Shown piece by piece: positions 24,777 through 33,555 of a stretch of 64,000 nt of DNA. The stretch spans positions 124,001-188,000 of the forward strand of contig JBQTJI010000019.1 of assembly GCA_052387255.1 (NCBI GenBank). The letters are read 5' to 3'. The DNA is from JBBQXK01 sp052387255 (GTDB lineage: Bacteria; Pseudomonadota; Alphaproteobacteria; Rhodobacterales; Rhodobacteraceae). The first letter of the stretch is position 1; every line of letters begins with the position of its first letter. The translations under genes were made by a program, and so were the position numbers. The notes below the pieces were generated by a model that worked only from the letters and a program-made list of their open reading frames with translations, ran no database searches and had not been told where the DNA came from.

Positions 24777-26016
24777 AGATGATGTCGATGGCGGCGGCCA
24801 GCCCGGCCAGGTCCTTGACCCAGGCCAGCAGCAATACGTCGCCGCCGTCGAAGGTCAGCACCGCGTCCTTGCCGATGATGGCCCCGAACTGCGCCACCAC
24901 CTGGTCCGCCGTCAGCACGCCGGTCCACAGCGCATCGTCCAGCATCAGCCGGTCGCCCGCCTCGCGGTTGAAATCGCTGATCGTGTCGCGCCCCATGCCG
25001 TCGAGGAAGACAAAGTCATCGGCCCCCTCGCCGCCCGACAGCGTGTCTTGCCCGGTGCCGCCGCTCAGCCAGTCGTGGCCGGCACCACCGAACACCTTGT
25101 CGTTGCCCCAGGCGCCCGACAGCACGTCGGCGTCGTTGCCGCCATAGATCAGGTCGTCGTCGGCCCCGCCATCGATGCGGTCCAGCCCGTCGCCGCCGTA
25201 CAGGCTGTCGCCACCCGTGCCGCCCGACAACTCGTCCGCCCCGGCCCCGCCATAGATCATGTCGGCGTCCTCGGCCCCCGACGCGGTGTCGTCGCCGTCG
25301 CCGCCGTACAGCCGGTCAAGGCCTGCCGCCCCCTCCAGCCGGTCGGCCCCCGCCTCGCCCGACAGGATGTCGTCGCCGTCGCCGCCGTACAGGCTGTCGT
25401 TGTCCGACCCGCCCTTGACCGAATCGTTGCCCGCCCCACCCCAGACGGCGTCATGGCCCGATCCGGCACCGATCAGGTCGTTCCCGTCCTCGCCATGCAG
25501 CTGGTCGTCGCCCGACCCGCCCTCCAGCTTGTCGTCGCCAAGGCCGCCGAACAGCATGTCCGCGTTGTTGCCGCCGAACAGCGTGTCCTTCCCCGCCCCG
25601 CCCGACAGCCGGTCAAGGCCGGTCTCGCCGTAGATCAGGTCGTCGTCGTCGCCGCCGTCCAGCACATCGTTGCCCGACCCGCCGTACAGCGTGTCGCGTC
25701 CGATGCCGCCATAGACCACGTCGGTGCCCGACCCGCCGTAAATCTTGTCGTGCCCCTCGTCGCCGTGCAGCACATCGTTGCCCGACGCGCCGTCCACCAC
25801 GTCGTCGCCGGTGCCACCATAGACCAGGTCATGGTCGCTGCCGCCCAAAAGCTGGTCGATCCCCGCCATGCCGAACAAGGTGTCGTTGCCGCTGTTGCCC
25901 GTCACCCAGTCGTTGCCGCCATAGGCCAGGATTTCCTCGGCCAGATACATTCCGGTCAGGATGTCGGCGGCGCTGGTGCCGTGCAGTCGGGGGATCTTGA
26001 TCGGGGTCGTGGCCAT
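24775..26016 (-). CDS. RTX (hemolysin-type calcium-binding repeat) protein
   Basis: A 413-aa acidic protein that from about residue 30 to 345 is a nearly unbroken series of more than 30 glycine/aspartate nonapeptides of the GGxGxDxLx type, which fold into a calcium-filled beta-roll. The C-terminal 70 residues (DTISDFNREAGDRLMLDD ... AWVKDLAGL) resemble the tail of type I-secreted RTX proteins that carries the secretion signal. There is no N-terminal signal peptide and no enzymatic domain, so it may be a surface-layer, adhesion or calcium-binding protein. No type I secretion genes are adjacent. Confidence 0.88.
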   Translation of the reverse strand: MATTPIKIPRLHGTSAADILTGMYLAEEILAYGGNDWVTGNSGNDTLFGMAGIDQLLGGSDHDLVYGGTGDDVVDGASGNDVLHGDEGHDKIYGGSGTDVVYGGIGRDTLYGGSGNDVLDGGDDDDLIYGETGLDRLSGGAGKDTLFGGNNADMLFGGLGDDKLEGGSGDDQLHGEDGNDLIGAGSGHDAVWGGAGNDSVKGGSDNDSLYGGDGDDILSGEAGADRLEGAAGLDRLYGGDGDDTASGAEDADMIYGGAGADELSGGTGGDSLYGGDGLDRIDGGADDDLIYGGNDADVLSGAWGNDKVFGGAGHDWLSGGTGQDTLSGGEGADDFVFLDGMGRDTISDFNREAGDRLMLDDALWTGVLTADQVVAQFGAIIGKDAVLTFDGGDVLLLAWVKDLAGLAAAIDII

Positions 26017-26211
26017 GGCCCTGCCTGTCCTGGGTTCATTGTTTCCTGGTGGGCAGCAAAAGGGTTAACTGTGTCCAAATCGGGACCAACTGGTGAAGAA
26101 ACCGGGGACGGCCCTCTATTTTGCGCGCTCCAGAAACAATCGGGGGGGCGATCATGGTTTGTGGCAGGTCCGGCCTTGCCTGCGCGGTTTGCGGCAGGCT
26201 AGCCCGGCGGC

Positions 26212-26874
26212 ATGACGCCAGCCTCGCCCTACCTCGTCCCCGGCTTCTACGACCGCGCCCTGGCGCAGGGCCGCCATCGCGACATCGTGGGCGGGCGGTG
26301 GGACGAAACGGGCCGCCTGCAACTGCGCTTGCTGCAAGAGGCGGGCCTGCAGCCGCACCACCGCCTGCTGGACATCGGGGCCGGATCGTTGCGGCTGGGC
26401 TGCCGGGCGGTGCCCTGGCTTGAACCGGGCCACTACTGGGCCACCGATGCCTCGGCTGCGCTGATGGCGCGGGGCCATGACGTGGAACTGGCCGCAAAGG
26501 ACCGCCTGCCGGCGGGCCAACTGATCGAGGATGCCGGTTTCGCCTTTCCCGGCGTGCCCGCGACCATCGACCATGCCATCGCCTTTGCCGTCTTCACGCA
26601 CCTGCCAGCGGACCGGCTTGCCCCGGCCCTGACCAGCATCCGCGCCCGTTTTCCCGTCCTGCAGCGCCTGCTGTTCACCGTCTTCCTGGCCCCCGGGGGC
26701 CACAAAGGCCCCCTGCGCCAGCCCGATGGTGTCGTCACCCATCCCGACAGACCGCCCTATCACCGCCCCGCCGCAGATGTGCTGAACGACGCCCGCGCCG
26801 CCGGGTTCGCCCCTGCTTTCCGCGACGCGCGCCTGCCGCGCGGACAGGTCTTGTGCCTGGCCGCCCCGGCGTGA
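26212..26874 (+). CDS. Class I SAM-dependent methyltransferase
   Basis: A 220-aa protein with motif I HRLLDIGAGSLRLG near residue 48, an acidic residue in ATDASAALM, and a FAVFTHLPADRLAPAL segment typical of the methyltransferase core. The substrate cannot be predicted. It is divergent from the RTX gene across a 195-bp gap in which I see no further feature. Stop at 26874 lies 89 bp before the next gene. Confidence 0.78.
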   Translation: MTPASPYLVPGFYDRALAQGRHRDIVGGRWDETGRLQLRLLQEAGLQPHHRLLDIGAGSLRLGCRAVPWLEPGHYWATDASAALMARGHDVELAAKDRLPAGQLIEDAGFAFPGVPATIDHAIAFAVFTHLPADRLAPALTSIRARFPVLQRLLFTVFLAPGGHKGPLRQPDGVVTHPDRPPYHRPAADVLNDARAAGFAPAFRDARLPRGQVLCLAAPA

Positions 26875-26963
26875 GGCGGACAGGAATTCCCTACCCCCAA
26901 CCCCATTGCGGCCCGCCGCGCCCCGTCGCATGCTGTCGGCATTGTCCCAAGGAGCATTGCCCC

Positions 26964-28154
26964 ATGCGTACCGCCCTTCTGGCCCTTCTGCTGTCCGCCA
27001 CGCCGGCCCTTGCCGACCTGACCCTGTCGTCCGAGATCGGCAGTACCGGCCTTGCCGCCACCGAGGCGCGGCTGGCCGCCCTTCCCGACCCCGCGCCCGA
27101 AGACCTGTTTGCCCTGGCGGGCCTCCGGTTCCTGTCGGGGGTCGAGGGCGCGCTGCAACTGCGATGGCAGACGGGCATGCGCGCCGACTGGTCGGAACTG
27201 CCGCTGCTGCGCCTGCCGATCCCCGAAAACCCCGCCGCCCGCCCCTTTGCCGCGACCGACATCGTGGCGCTGTTCGACCGCGTCGATGCCCGCATGGCCG
27301 ATGCCCGCGCGGCGCTGACCGACCTTGGCGACCAGGACTTCGCGCTGGAGGTCCGCCTGTCGGACCTGTGGTTCGACATCAACGCCAACGGCACCCGCGA
27401 AGAGGGCGAGGCGATGGCCGCCATCGCCGACCTGACGCTGGCCGGGACCGGGCGCTTCGGGCTCGAGGTCGCGCAGGACCCGGTGGTGCGCTTCGACACC
27501 GCCGACGCCGCCTGGCTGTCGGCCTACACGCAGTTCCTGTCGGCCTTCGCCACCACCGCCCTGGCCTTCGACCCCGCCCCGGTGGTCGAGCGGGTCATCG
27601 CCTCGGGTCAGGCGATGCAGGCGCTGTGGGGCGACACGCCGCCCCCGAATGCCATGGACATGATGTTCGGCCGCCAGGTGGACCGCGCGGCGATGATCCT
27701 TCTGGCGCTGGCCGAGCCGCCCGATCCGGCCCTGTCGATGAAGGCGCACGGACACCTTCTGGCGATGATCGCCGACAACCGCCGCTTCTGGCGTCTGGTC
27801 GAGGCCGAGACCGACAACGACCGCGAGTGGGTGCCGAACGATGCCCAGCAGTCGGCGCTCGGCCTGCCGATGCCGCCCGGCACCGGCAAACGCTGGCAGG
27901 CGGTGCTGGCCGATGCCGAGGGGATGCTGGAGGGTCGGCTTCTGGTGCCGCACTGGCGGATGGGGGCCGAGGCCGGGCTGAACCTGAAGAAGATGTTCGA
28001 GAATCCGCCCGCCATCGACATCGTCACCTTCATCCAGGGCGAGGGCCTGCTGCCCTATGCCGAAAAGGGCACGCGCGTTACCGCCAACAGCTGGATGGAT
28101 TTTTCGAACTTCGTCCAGGGCGACGCAATGCTGTTCGCGGTGTTCCTGAACTGA
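26964..28154 (+). CDS. Secreted protein of unknown function upstream of sucC
   Basis: A 396-aa protein with a signal peptide (MRTALLALLLSATPALA). The mature part is rich in Ala/Leu helices and carries one EF-hand-like loop, DINANGTREEGE (about residues 138-149), which may bind calcium. I do not recognise a family. ATG 26964 follows AAGGAG at 26949. It precedes sucC by 161 bp; the regulatory GTGATCAC pair begins 24 bp after its stop, so sucC is probably started separately. Confidence 0.75.
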   Translation: MRTALLALLLSATPALADLTLSSEIGSTGLAATEARLAALPDPAPEDLFALAGLRFLSGVEGALQLRWQTGMRADWSELPLLRLPIPENPAARPFAATDIVALFDRVDARMADARAALTDLGDQDFALEVRLSDLWFDINANGTREEGEAMAAIADLTLAGTGRFGLEVAQDPVVRFDTADAAWLSAYTQFLSAFATTALAFDPAPVVERVIASGQAMQALWGDTPPPNAMDMMFGRQVDRAAMILLALAEPPDPALSMKAHGHLLAMIADNRRFWRLVEAETDNDREWVPNDAQQSALGLPMPPGTGKRWQAVLADAEGMLEGRLLVPHWRMGAEAGLNLKKMFENPPAIDIVTFIQGEGLLPYAEKGTRVTANSWMDFSNFVQGDAMLFAVFLN

Positions 28155-28177
28155 GTCGGCGACCGCTACCGCTCACT

Positions 28178-28206
28178 GTGATCACACCCTTGAAACGTGT
28201 GATCAC
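28178..28206. promoter_or_regulatory. Paired GTGATCAC octamers upstream of sucC
   Basis: GTGATCAC at 28178-28185 and 28199-28206, each embedded in TGTGATCACA, centres 21 bp apart. The arrangement is identical to that upstream of sdhC. It begins 138 bp before the sucC ATG. The extended TGTGATCACA resembles a CRP/FNR-like half-site pair, but the identity of the regulator is unknown. Confidence 0.65.
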
Positions 28207-28315
28207 AATCTGTCGATTTCCCCCCTCGAAACCCCCGGCGCTGCGGGATGGCGATTTGAAACGCCTGGCTTTTGTGCCATGCCGCGCGGAACGACCATCA
28301 GCAAGGGCAGGCGCG

Positions 28316-29509
28316 ATGAACATCCACGAATACCAGGCCAAGGCCCTTCTGCGCAGCTATGGCATCCCGGTGTCCGATGGCCGCGTGGTGCTGCGCGCGG
28401 AAGAGGCCAAGACGGCGGCGGGCGAACTGGACGGGCCGCTGTGGGTGGTCAAGGCGCAGATCCATGCCGGGGGACGCGGCAAGGGCAAGTTCAAGGAACC
28501 CGAGGCCGGCGAAAAGGGCGGTGTCCGTCTGGCCCGCAGCGTCGGCGAGGCGGCGGAATTCGCCCGCCAGATGCTGGGCCGCACCCTTGTCACCATCCAG
28601 ACCGGCCCGGCGGGCAAGCAGGTCAACCGCATCTACATCGAGGACGGCAGCGACATCGAGCGCGAGTTCTACCTGGCCATCCTGATCGACCGCAAGACCA
28701 GCCGCATCTCGTTCGTCGTGTCCACAGAAGGCGGCATGAACATCGAGGATGTGGCCCACAACACCCCCGAAAAGATCGTGACCTTCGACGTCGATCCCGC
28801 CACCGGCCTGTCCGATTTCCACGGCCGCCAGGTGGCCTTTGCGCTTGGCCTGACCGGCAACCAGGTCAAGCAATGCGTCAAGATCGTGCGCGACCTGTAC
28901 CGGATGTTCACCGAGAAAGACATGGACATGCTGGAGATCAACCCCTTCTGCGTGCTCAAGGACGGCAATCTGAAACTGCTGGACGCCAAGATGGGCTTCG
29001 ACGGCAACGCCATGTACCGCCACCCCGACATCATGGCGCTGAAGGACGAGAGCGAGGAAGACCCCAAGGAACTGGCAGCCGCCAAGTTCGACCTGAACTA
29101 CATCACGCTGGACGGCGAGATCGGCTGCATGGTGAACGGAGCGGGCCTTGCCATGGCCACCATGGACATCATCAAGCTGTACGGCGCCGAACCCGCCAAC
29201 TTCCTTGACGTCGGCGGCGGCGCGACCAAGGAAAAGGTGACCGAGGCGTTCAAGATCATCACCAGTGACCCCAACGTCAAAGGCATCCTCGTCAACATCT
29301 TCGGCGGCATCATGCGCTGCGACATCATCGCCGAGGGCATCATCGCCGCAGTCAAGGAGGTGGGCCTCAAGGTGCCGCTGGTGGTGCGGCTGGAGGGGAC
29401 GAACGTGGAACTGGGCAAGGACATCATCGCCAAGTCCGGGCTGAACGTGATCGCAGGGGATGATCTGGCGGACGCGGCGCAGAAGATCGTGAAGGCGGTG
29501 CGGGGGTGA
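28316..29509 (+). CDS. sucC: Succinyl-CoA synthetase beta subunit
   Basis: ADP-forming succinate-CoA ligase beta chain, 397 aa, cytosolic, TCA cycle. The N-terminus MNIHEYQAKALLRSYGIPV is typical. The ATP-grasp domain has KAQIHAGGRGKGKFKE, and the C-terminal part has FLDVGGGATKEKVTEAFKII and VNIFGGIMRCDIIAEGI. Its partner sucD is not adjacent: a low-GC membrane protein, a toxin-antitoxin pair and a secreted protein intervene. Confidence 0.97.
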   Translation: MNIHEYQAKALLRSYGIPVSDGRVVLRAEEAKTAAGELDGPLWVVKAQIHAGGRGKGKFKEPEAGEKGGVRLARSVGEAAEFARQMLGRTLVTIQTGPAGKQVNRIYIEDGSDIEREFYLAILIDRKTSRISFVVSTEGGMNIEDVAHNTPEKIVTFDVDPATGLSDFHGRQVAFALGLTGNQVKQCVKIVRDLYRMFTEKDMDMLEINPFCVLKDGNLKLLDAKMGFDGNAMYRHPDIMALKDESEEDPKELAAAKFDLNYITLDGEIGCMVNGAGLAMATMDIIKLYGAEPANFLDVGGGATKEKVTEAFKIITSDPNVKGILVNIFGGIMRCDIIAEGIIAAVKEVGLKVPLVVRLEGTNVELGKDIIAKSGLNVIAGDDLADAAQKIVKAVRG

Positions 29510-29512
29510 ACG

Positions 29513-30019
29513 ATGTTTGGGCTGGGTTCACTGATCGGTGTCTTCTCGGTTTTGTTTCTCTTCACCGAATTGGGCAAGATAGTAGGCAAGAATCCTGCAC
29601 CAAGGGAGAGAATTTCGTTGTTTGGGTTTCTCCTGCTCACGTTGGTTATAGTTGCAAGTTTTCTCATCGTCAGCAACTTCCAAACTACCTCCATGAGAAT
29701 TGGATGGAACATCGACCAAGACACTGATCAGCCAATTCCCTTTGCTGCTGGCCTCGAGTTTTCTGCCAAGTTCTTCGGAATCATAGCGGTTTGCTCATTT
29801 ATTGGTGGGGTAGGTGTTCTCCGCATAGTCTGGGTGTCGATCTATGGACCGGCAGCACTTGAAGAGTTTGACAACCCTAGAATACGGCAAAATCAGTCAG
29901 GGATTTGGATGCCAAAGAAGAGTGAAATAGCAAACGAGGAGCAAGAGATACATAAGGTAAGTATCGTTGAGGCTTCTGGCGATGATGAGGAAGGTCGGAA
30001 AGAAAAGGTGAAAGTGTGA
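29513..30019 (+). CDS. Low-GC small membrane protein of unknown function
   Basis: A 168-aa protein with about three transmembrane helices (SLIGVFSVLFLF, ISLFGFLLLTLVIVASFLIV, FFGIIAVCSFIGGVGVLRIV) and a charged C-terminal tail (EEQEIHKVSIVEASGDDEEG). Its ATG lies 3 bp after the sucC stop, so it rides on the sucC transcript. Its codons use A and T in third position far more than its neighbours, suggesting recent horizontal arrival. No family recognised. Confidence 0.65.
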   Translation: MFGLGSLIGVFSVLFLFTELGKIVGKNPAPRERISLFGFLLLTLVIVASFLIVSNFQTTSMRIGWNIDQDTDQPIPFAAGLEFSAKFFGIIAVCSFIGGVGVLRIVWVSIYGPAALEEFDNPRIRQNQSGIWMPKKSEIANEEQEIHKVSIVEASGDDEEGRKEKVKV

Positions 30020-30152
30020 GCGTTTGAGGCGTTGTCACGGCCAGCTTCTTCGTCTCCACAGTTGCAAGTGTCCTGAGTTCTCAAAGCAAGTAGGCTAAAG
30101 TTTCACCCCCCTGTCCCGATCCCAAAGCGAAAGCCCGATGACCCTGCCCCCC

Positions 30153-30476
30153 TCACGCCACCTCACCCAGATCGGGCCGCGCCAGCGGAACGACCTTGTC
30201 CAACCGAGCAACCTTGGCGGCGTCGGCGTGCAAGAGATCCAGTTCGTATTCACGCTGCAACCCCACCCAGTACCCCTCGGACATGCCGAAGTAGCGCGCC
30301 AGCAACGCGGCGGTTTCGGTGGTCAGCGCCGTCTCTTCGCGCACCAGCCGCTCGATCCGGGTGCGCGGCACGCCGATGGCGCGGGCCAGCCTGCCCGACG
30401 TCAGGCGCAGCGGCACCATGAATTCCTCCCGCAGCATTTCGCCGGGGTGGATCGGGCGGGCAAAACGAATGTCCAT
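30153..30476 (-). CDS. higA: HigA-family antitoxin
   Basis: A 107-aa helix-turn-helix protein of the HigA/VapI type: FARPIHPGEMLREEFM at the N-terminus, then an Xre-like HTH (SGRLARAIGVPRTRIERLV) and TETAALLARYFGMSEGYWVGLQ. It neutralises the neighbouring toxin and represses the shared promoter. It starts 12 bp after the toxin stop, the toxin-first order usual for higBA. The pair stands on the opposite strand from sucC and sucD. Confidence 0.92.
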   Translation of the reverse strand: MDIRFARPIHPGEMLREEFMVPLRLTSGRLARAIGVPRTRIERLVREETALTTETAALLARYFGMSEGYWVGLQREYELDLLHADAAKVARLDKVVPLARPDLGEVA

Positions 30477-30488
30477 CAGGCCTCTCCT

Positions 30489-30770
30489 TCAGTGATCGTC
30501 CACAAGTTCCACATCCTCGGCCCCCGCCGCCGTCCAGCGGAAACAGATGCGCCACTGGTCATTGACTCGGATCGAATGCTGCCCCGCCCTGTCGCCCTTC
30601 AACGCCTCCAGCCGGTTGCCCGGCGGTTCGCGCAGGTCCTCCAGCGCCCTCGCCACGATCAGCGACCGGAACCGCCGTTCGGTCGCGGCGATGATGTTCG
30701 CCGGAAACCGCTCTGGCACCCGCCCGGCGGCGATCTCCAGCAGCCGAGCATCCTTCACCGACACGATCAT
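30489..30770 (-). CDS. higB: HigB-family (RelE/ParE superfamily) toxin
   Basis: A 93-aa predicted ribosome-dependent mRNA endonuclease. Family features are LEDLREPPGNRLEALKGDRAGQHSIRVNDQWRICFRW, containing the basic active-site residues, with the C-terminal VELVDDH strand. It is complete and next to its antitoxin. An inverted repeat sits directly upstream of its start. The module lies between sucC and sucD, on the reverse strand. Confidence 0.92.
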   Translation of the reverse strand: MIVSVKDARLLEIAAGRVPERFPANIIAATERRFRSLIVARALEDLREPPGNRLEALKGDRAGQHSIRVNDQWRICFRWTAAGAEDVELVDDH

Positions 30771-30779
30771 CGCGCGAAC

Positions 30780-30796
30780 GTATCACGCCATGATAC
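30780..30796 (-). promoter_or_regulatory. Operator-like inverted repeat at the higBA promoter
   Basis: GTATCA-CGCCA-TGATAC: a perfect 6-bp inverted repeat with a 5-bp spacer, 10 bp upstream of the higB ATG. This is where HigA-type autorepressors bind. It also lies just before the DUF922-like gene on the other strand, so it may influence both. Confidence 0.55.
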
Positions 30797-30816
30797 ATTT
30801 TTCAATGGGGCATCCG

Positions 30817-31329
30817 ATGTCTGATGCCACGTCGGTCCTGTGCGTTGGCCCGGTCGCGGCGCTGGCCCTGCTCGTTCCCCTTCCCGCCCTCTCCCAGACC
30901 GACATCGCCGTTGATGTCACCTACGAGGCCTACGAGCTTGACAGCGACACCCTGCCCGACATCCAGGCCGAGATGAACCTCGAGGGCCCCTACGGCTTTC
31001 CCGCCTACACGACCTGGGCCGTCACCTGGACCGCCGCCTGCGAGATCAGCGTCACCGCCACCATCATCCAGCCCGACCTCGGCCTCGACGCCGACCTGTC
31101 GGAGGAAGATGAACAAACGTTCCGCACCGTGCTGGAAAACCTGGAAGCGCACGAAGAGAACCACATCGCCTTTGGTATGGGCTTCGCCGAAGAGGTGCAG
31201 GAGATGGGCTGCCAGGGCGATACGGCCACGGTCCTGCAGGAATGGCTGGCCGAGGAACGCCAGTATGACATCGACACCGAACACGGCCGCACCGAGGGTG
31301 CCTGGCTGATCGACCATCACACCCAATGA
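30817..31329 (+). CDS. DUF922-like secreted putative zinc protease
   Basis: A 170-aa protein with a signal peptide (residues about 1-27, ending PALSQ). The sequence TWAVTWTAACEISVTATIIQP and the HEENHIAFG motif (HExxH, near residue 110) match the DUF922 family of predicted secreted Zn-dependent proteases. Cys residues in AACEIS and MGCQGD may pair. ATG 30817 has GGGG six bases upstream; ATGs at 30805 and 30790 are in frame but less likely. It ends 8 bp before sucD. Confidence 0.75.
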   Translation: MSDATSVLCVGPVAALALLVPLPALSQTDIAVDVTYEAYELDSDTLPDIQAEMNLEGPYGFPAYTTWAVTWTAACEISVTATIIQPDLGLDADLSEEDEQTFRTVLENLEAHEENHIAFGMGFAEEVQEMGCQGDTATVLQEWLAEERQYDIDTEHGRTEGAWLIDHHTQ

Positions 31330-31337
31330 GGCCCTGA

Positions 31338-32222
31338 ATGTCCGTACTCGTCAACGCTGCAACCCGCGTCATCTGCCAGGGCTTCACCGGCAGCCAGGGC
31401 ACGTTCCACTCCGAACAGGCCATCGCCTATGGCACGAAGATGGTCGGGGGCGTCACCCCCGGCAAGGGTGGCACCGAACACCTCGGCCTGCCGGTGTTCG
31501 ACAGCGTGCATGACGCCATGGCGAAAACCGGTGCGGATGCGACCGTCATCTACGTGCCCCCCCCCTTTGCCGCCGACAGCATCCTCGAGGCCATCGACGC
31601 CGAGATTGCCCTGATCGTCTGCATCACCGAGGGCATCCCGGTGCTGGACATGATGAAGGTGAAACGCGCGCTGATGGGGTCGCGCTCGCGCCTGATCGGC
31701 CCGAACTGCCCTGGCGTCATCACCCCCGGCGAATGCAAGATCGGCATCATGCCCGGCCACATCCACCGCAAGGGCTCGGTCGGCGTCGTCAGCCGGTCGG
31801 GCACCCTGACCTACGAGGCGGTCAAGCAGACCTCCGACCTCGGCCTTGGGCAAAGCACCGCCGTCGGCATCGGCGGCGACCCGATAAAGGGCACCGAACA
31901 CATCGACGTCTTGGAGATGTTCCTGGCCGACCCCGAAACCACCGCCATCATCATGATCGGCGAAATCGGCGGCAGCGCCGAGGAAGACGCCGCGCAGTTC
32001 CTGGCGGACGAGCGGAAAAAGGGCCGCTGGAAACCCACCGCCGGCTTCATCGCCGGCCGCACCGCGCCCAAAGGGCGCCGCATGGGCCACGCGGGGGCCA
32101 TCGTCGCGGGCGGCAAGGGCGACGCGGAATCGAAGATCGAGGCGATGAAGGAGGCCGGAATCGTCGTGGCCGAAAGCCCGGCGCATCTGGGGCAGGCGGT
32201 GATGAAGGCGATCGGAGGGTAA
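31338..32222 (+). CDS. sucD: Succinyl-CoA synthetase alpha subunit
   Basis: A 294-aa cytosolic subunit that carries the phosphohistidine of the reaction (GRTAPKGRRMGHAGAIV, His near 246) and the CoA-binding N-terminal domain (CQGFTGSQGTFHSEQAI, MVGGVTPGKGGTEHLGLPVF). Complete. It is separated from sucC by about 1.8 kb of unrelated genes, though stoichiometric expression would usually favour adjacency. Confidence 0.97.
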   Translation: MSVLVNAATRVICQGFTGSQGTFHSEQAIAYGTKMVGGVTPGKGGTEHLGLPVFDSVHDAMAKTGADATVIYVPPPFAADSILEAIDAEIALIVCITEGIPVLDMMKVKRALMGSRSRLIGPNCPGVITPGECKIGIMPGHIHRKGSVGVVSRSGTLTYEAVKQTSDLGLGQSTAVGIGGDPIKGTEHIDVLEMFLADPETTAIIMIGEIGGSAEEDAAQFLADERKKGRWKPTAGFIAGRTAPKGRRMGHAGAIVAGGKGDAESKIEAMKEAGIVVAESPAHLGQAVMKAIGG

Positions 32223-32248
32223 CTGGTTGAGCTGGTGGAGTTCGAGCC

Positions 32249-32740
32249 TTGGATAGGCCCTTCCGCATCCTAACGTTCTCAGGACGAACAGATCGTCTTG
32301 AGTACTTTTGGAATGTTGCGGTTGCAGCAGTTGTTGCGCCTGTCGTTTGTATTATCCTCATCTTGGCTGGTTTGGCGTTTCAATCTATTGAAGGGACTGT
32401 CTTGTTGCTTTGGCTGGTCTTTACAGTTGCACATTTGGCTGCTGCCGTGCGCAGGTTCCACGACTTTGGTTTTTCTGCCATCTTGCCCATTGCGCTGTTG
32501 ACGATACCTGTTCTTCTCCCAGCCGCCCCAATAGCTATGGTCACTTGCTGCGACGAATATTTCTTCGGTCCGCAAGTTGGAGTGAGTGACGATGGGCGCT
32601 GGATCGGAAGTGCAGTGCTTGCAGGAGAGCTGGCGATCACTGTTTTTCCAATAGCAACAATCGCATTCTTTGCACTAGCCTTGATTCCGGGCTCCCCAAG
32701 CGCCAACCGCTATGGCCCACCGCCCTGGGCCGCTCCATGA
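32249..32740 (+). CDS. DUF805-family membrane protein
   Basis: A 163-aa inner-membrane protein with the DUF805 signatures FSGRTDRLEYFWN near the N-terminus and VRRFHDFGFSA after the second helix; about four membrane segments. No ATG fits; the TTG at 32249 has GGTGGAG eight bases upstream. Codon use is AT-rich compared with sucD and the next genes, as in the other inserted membrane protein at 29513. It sits 26 bp after sucD. The function of the family is unknown. Confidence 0.72.
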   Translation: MDRPFRILTFSGRTDRLEYFWNVAVAAVVAPVVCIILILAGLAFQSIEGTVLLLWLVFTVAHLAAAVRRFHDFGFSAILPIALLTIPVLLPAAPIAMVTCCDEYFFGPQVGVSDDGRWIGSAVLAGELAITVFPIATIAFFALALIPGSPSANRYGPPPWAAP

Positions 32741-33555
32741 CTCACGCTGCCCTCGCCCCCTTCCTGCGGTTCAAGCACCGCATCGCCACCTCGCCACTTG
32801 CGGGGCCGGTCGGTCTGCTGCGCGGCCTTCACGGGCGGCTGAGGGCGGTCCTCCACCCGGAACTCGGCCTTTTGCACCAGGAACCCCGCCTGACCGACGC
32901 CTGCCTTGCGAAACTCATCCGCCCCGACTGGAACTGCCTCGATATCGGCGGCCATCTCGGATCGGTCAGCTACACGCTCGCCAACCTCGCCCCCCGCGGC
33001 AAACTGCATATCGTCGAGGCCAGCCCCGCCAAGGCCGCCGCCCTGCGCGCGCGTTTCCCCAAGGCCACCGTCCATGCCGTGGCCGTCAGCGACCACCAGG
33101 GCGAGGCGGTGTTCTACGAGAACGTGGTGCAGCCCGGCTTTTCCTCCCTGACCAACCGCACCAGCCGGGGCGACACGCGCGAGGTGCGCGTGACCATGGC
33201 CCGCATCGACGACCTCTGGCCCGCCGACCTGCCGCTCCATTTCCTCAAGATCGACGTCGAGGGCCACGAATACGCGGCCCTGAAGGGTGCCGAGGCGACC
33301 TTGGCCCGTCACCGCCCCGTCATCCTGTTCGAGGCGGGCGCGGTCGAGGATCGCGATGTGAACGCCGACAGCTATGATGACCTGCACACCTATCTGACCG
33401 ACATGGGCTATGCCATCCGTCCCGTCTTCCACCAGCACTTCGGGCGCGAACCCGTCAGCCTTGACGCTTTCCGCGCCTGCCGCCTGTACCCCTTCACCGC
33501 CTTCAACTTCTTTGCCGTGCCCACGATGGGTGCCGGCCAACGGGTGACATCATGA
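32737..33555 (+). CDS. FkbM-family methyltransferase
   Basis: A 272-aa SAM-dependent methyltransferase of the FkbM group, usually O-methylation of sugars or polyketides. Motif I is CLDIGGHLGSVSYTLA near residue 67. The family block HFLKIDVEGHEYAALKGAE is near 170. It overlaps both neighbours by about 4 bp (ATGA before sucA), so it is translationally coupled in the suc operon. The metabolic link to the TCA cycle is not obvious. Confidence 0.88.
   Translation: MTHAALAPFLRFKHRIATSPLAGPVGLLRGLHGRLRAVLHPELGLLHQEPRLTDACLAKLIRPDWNCLDIGGHLGSVSYTLANLAPRGKLHIVEASPAKAAALRARFPKATVHAVAVSDHQGEAVFYENVVQPGFSSLTNRTSRGDTREVRVTMARIDDLWPADLPLHFLKIDVEGHEYAALKGAEATLARHRPVILFEAGAVEDRDVNADSYDDLHTYLTDMGYAIRPVFHQHFGREPVSLDAFRACRLYPFTAFNFFAVPTMGAGQRVTS

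Noticed and set aside
24775..26016. DNA-level tandem repeats resembling a CRISPR array
   Set aside because: The periodicity is 27 bp with divergent units and encodes RTX nonapeptides; there are no spacers and no cas genes.
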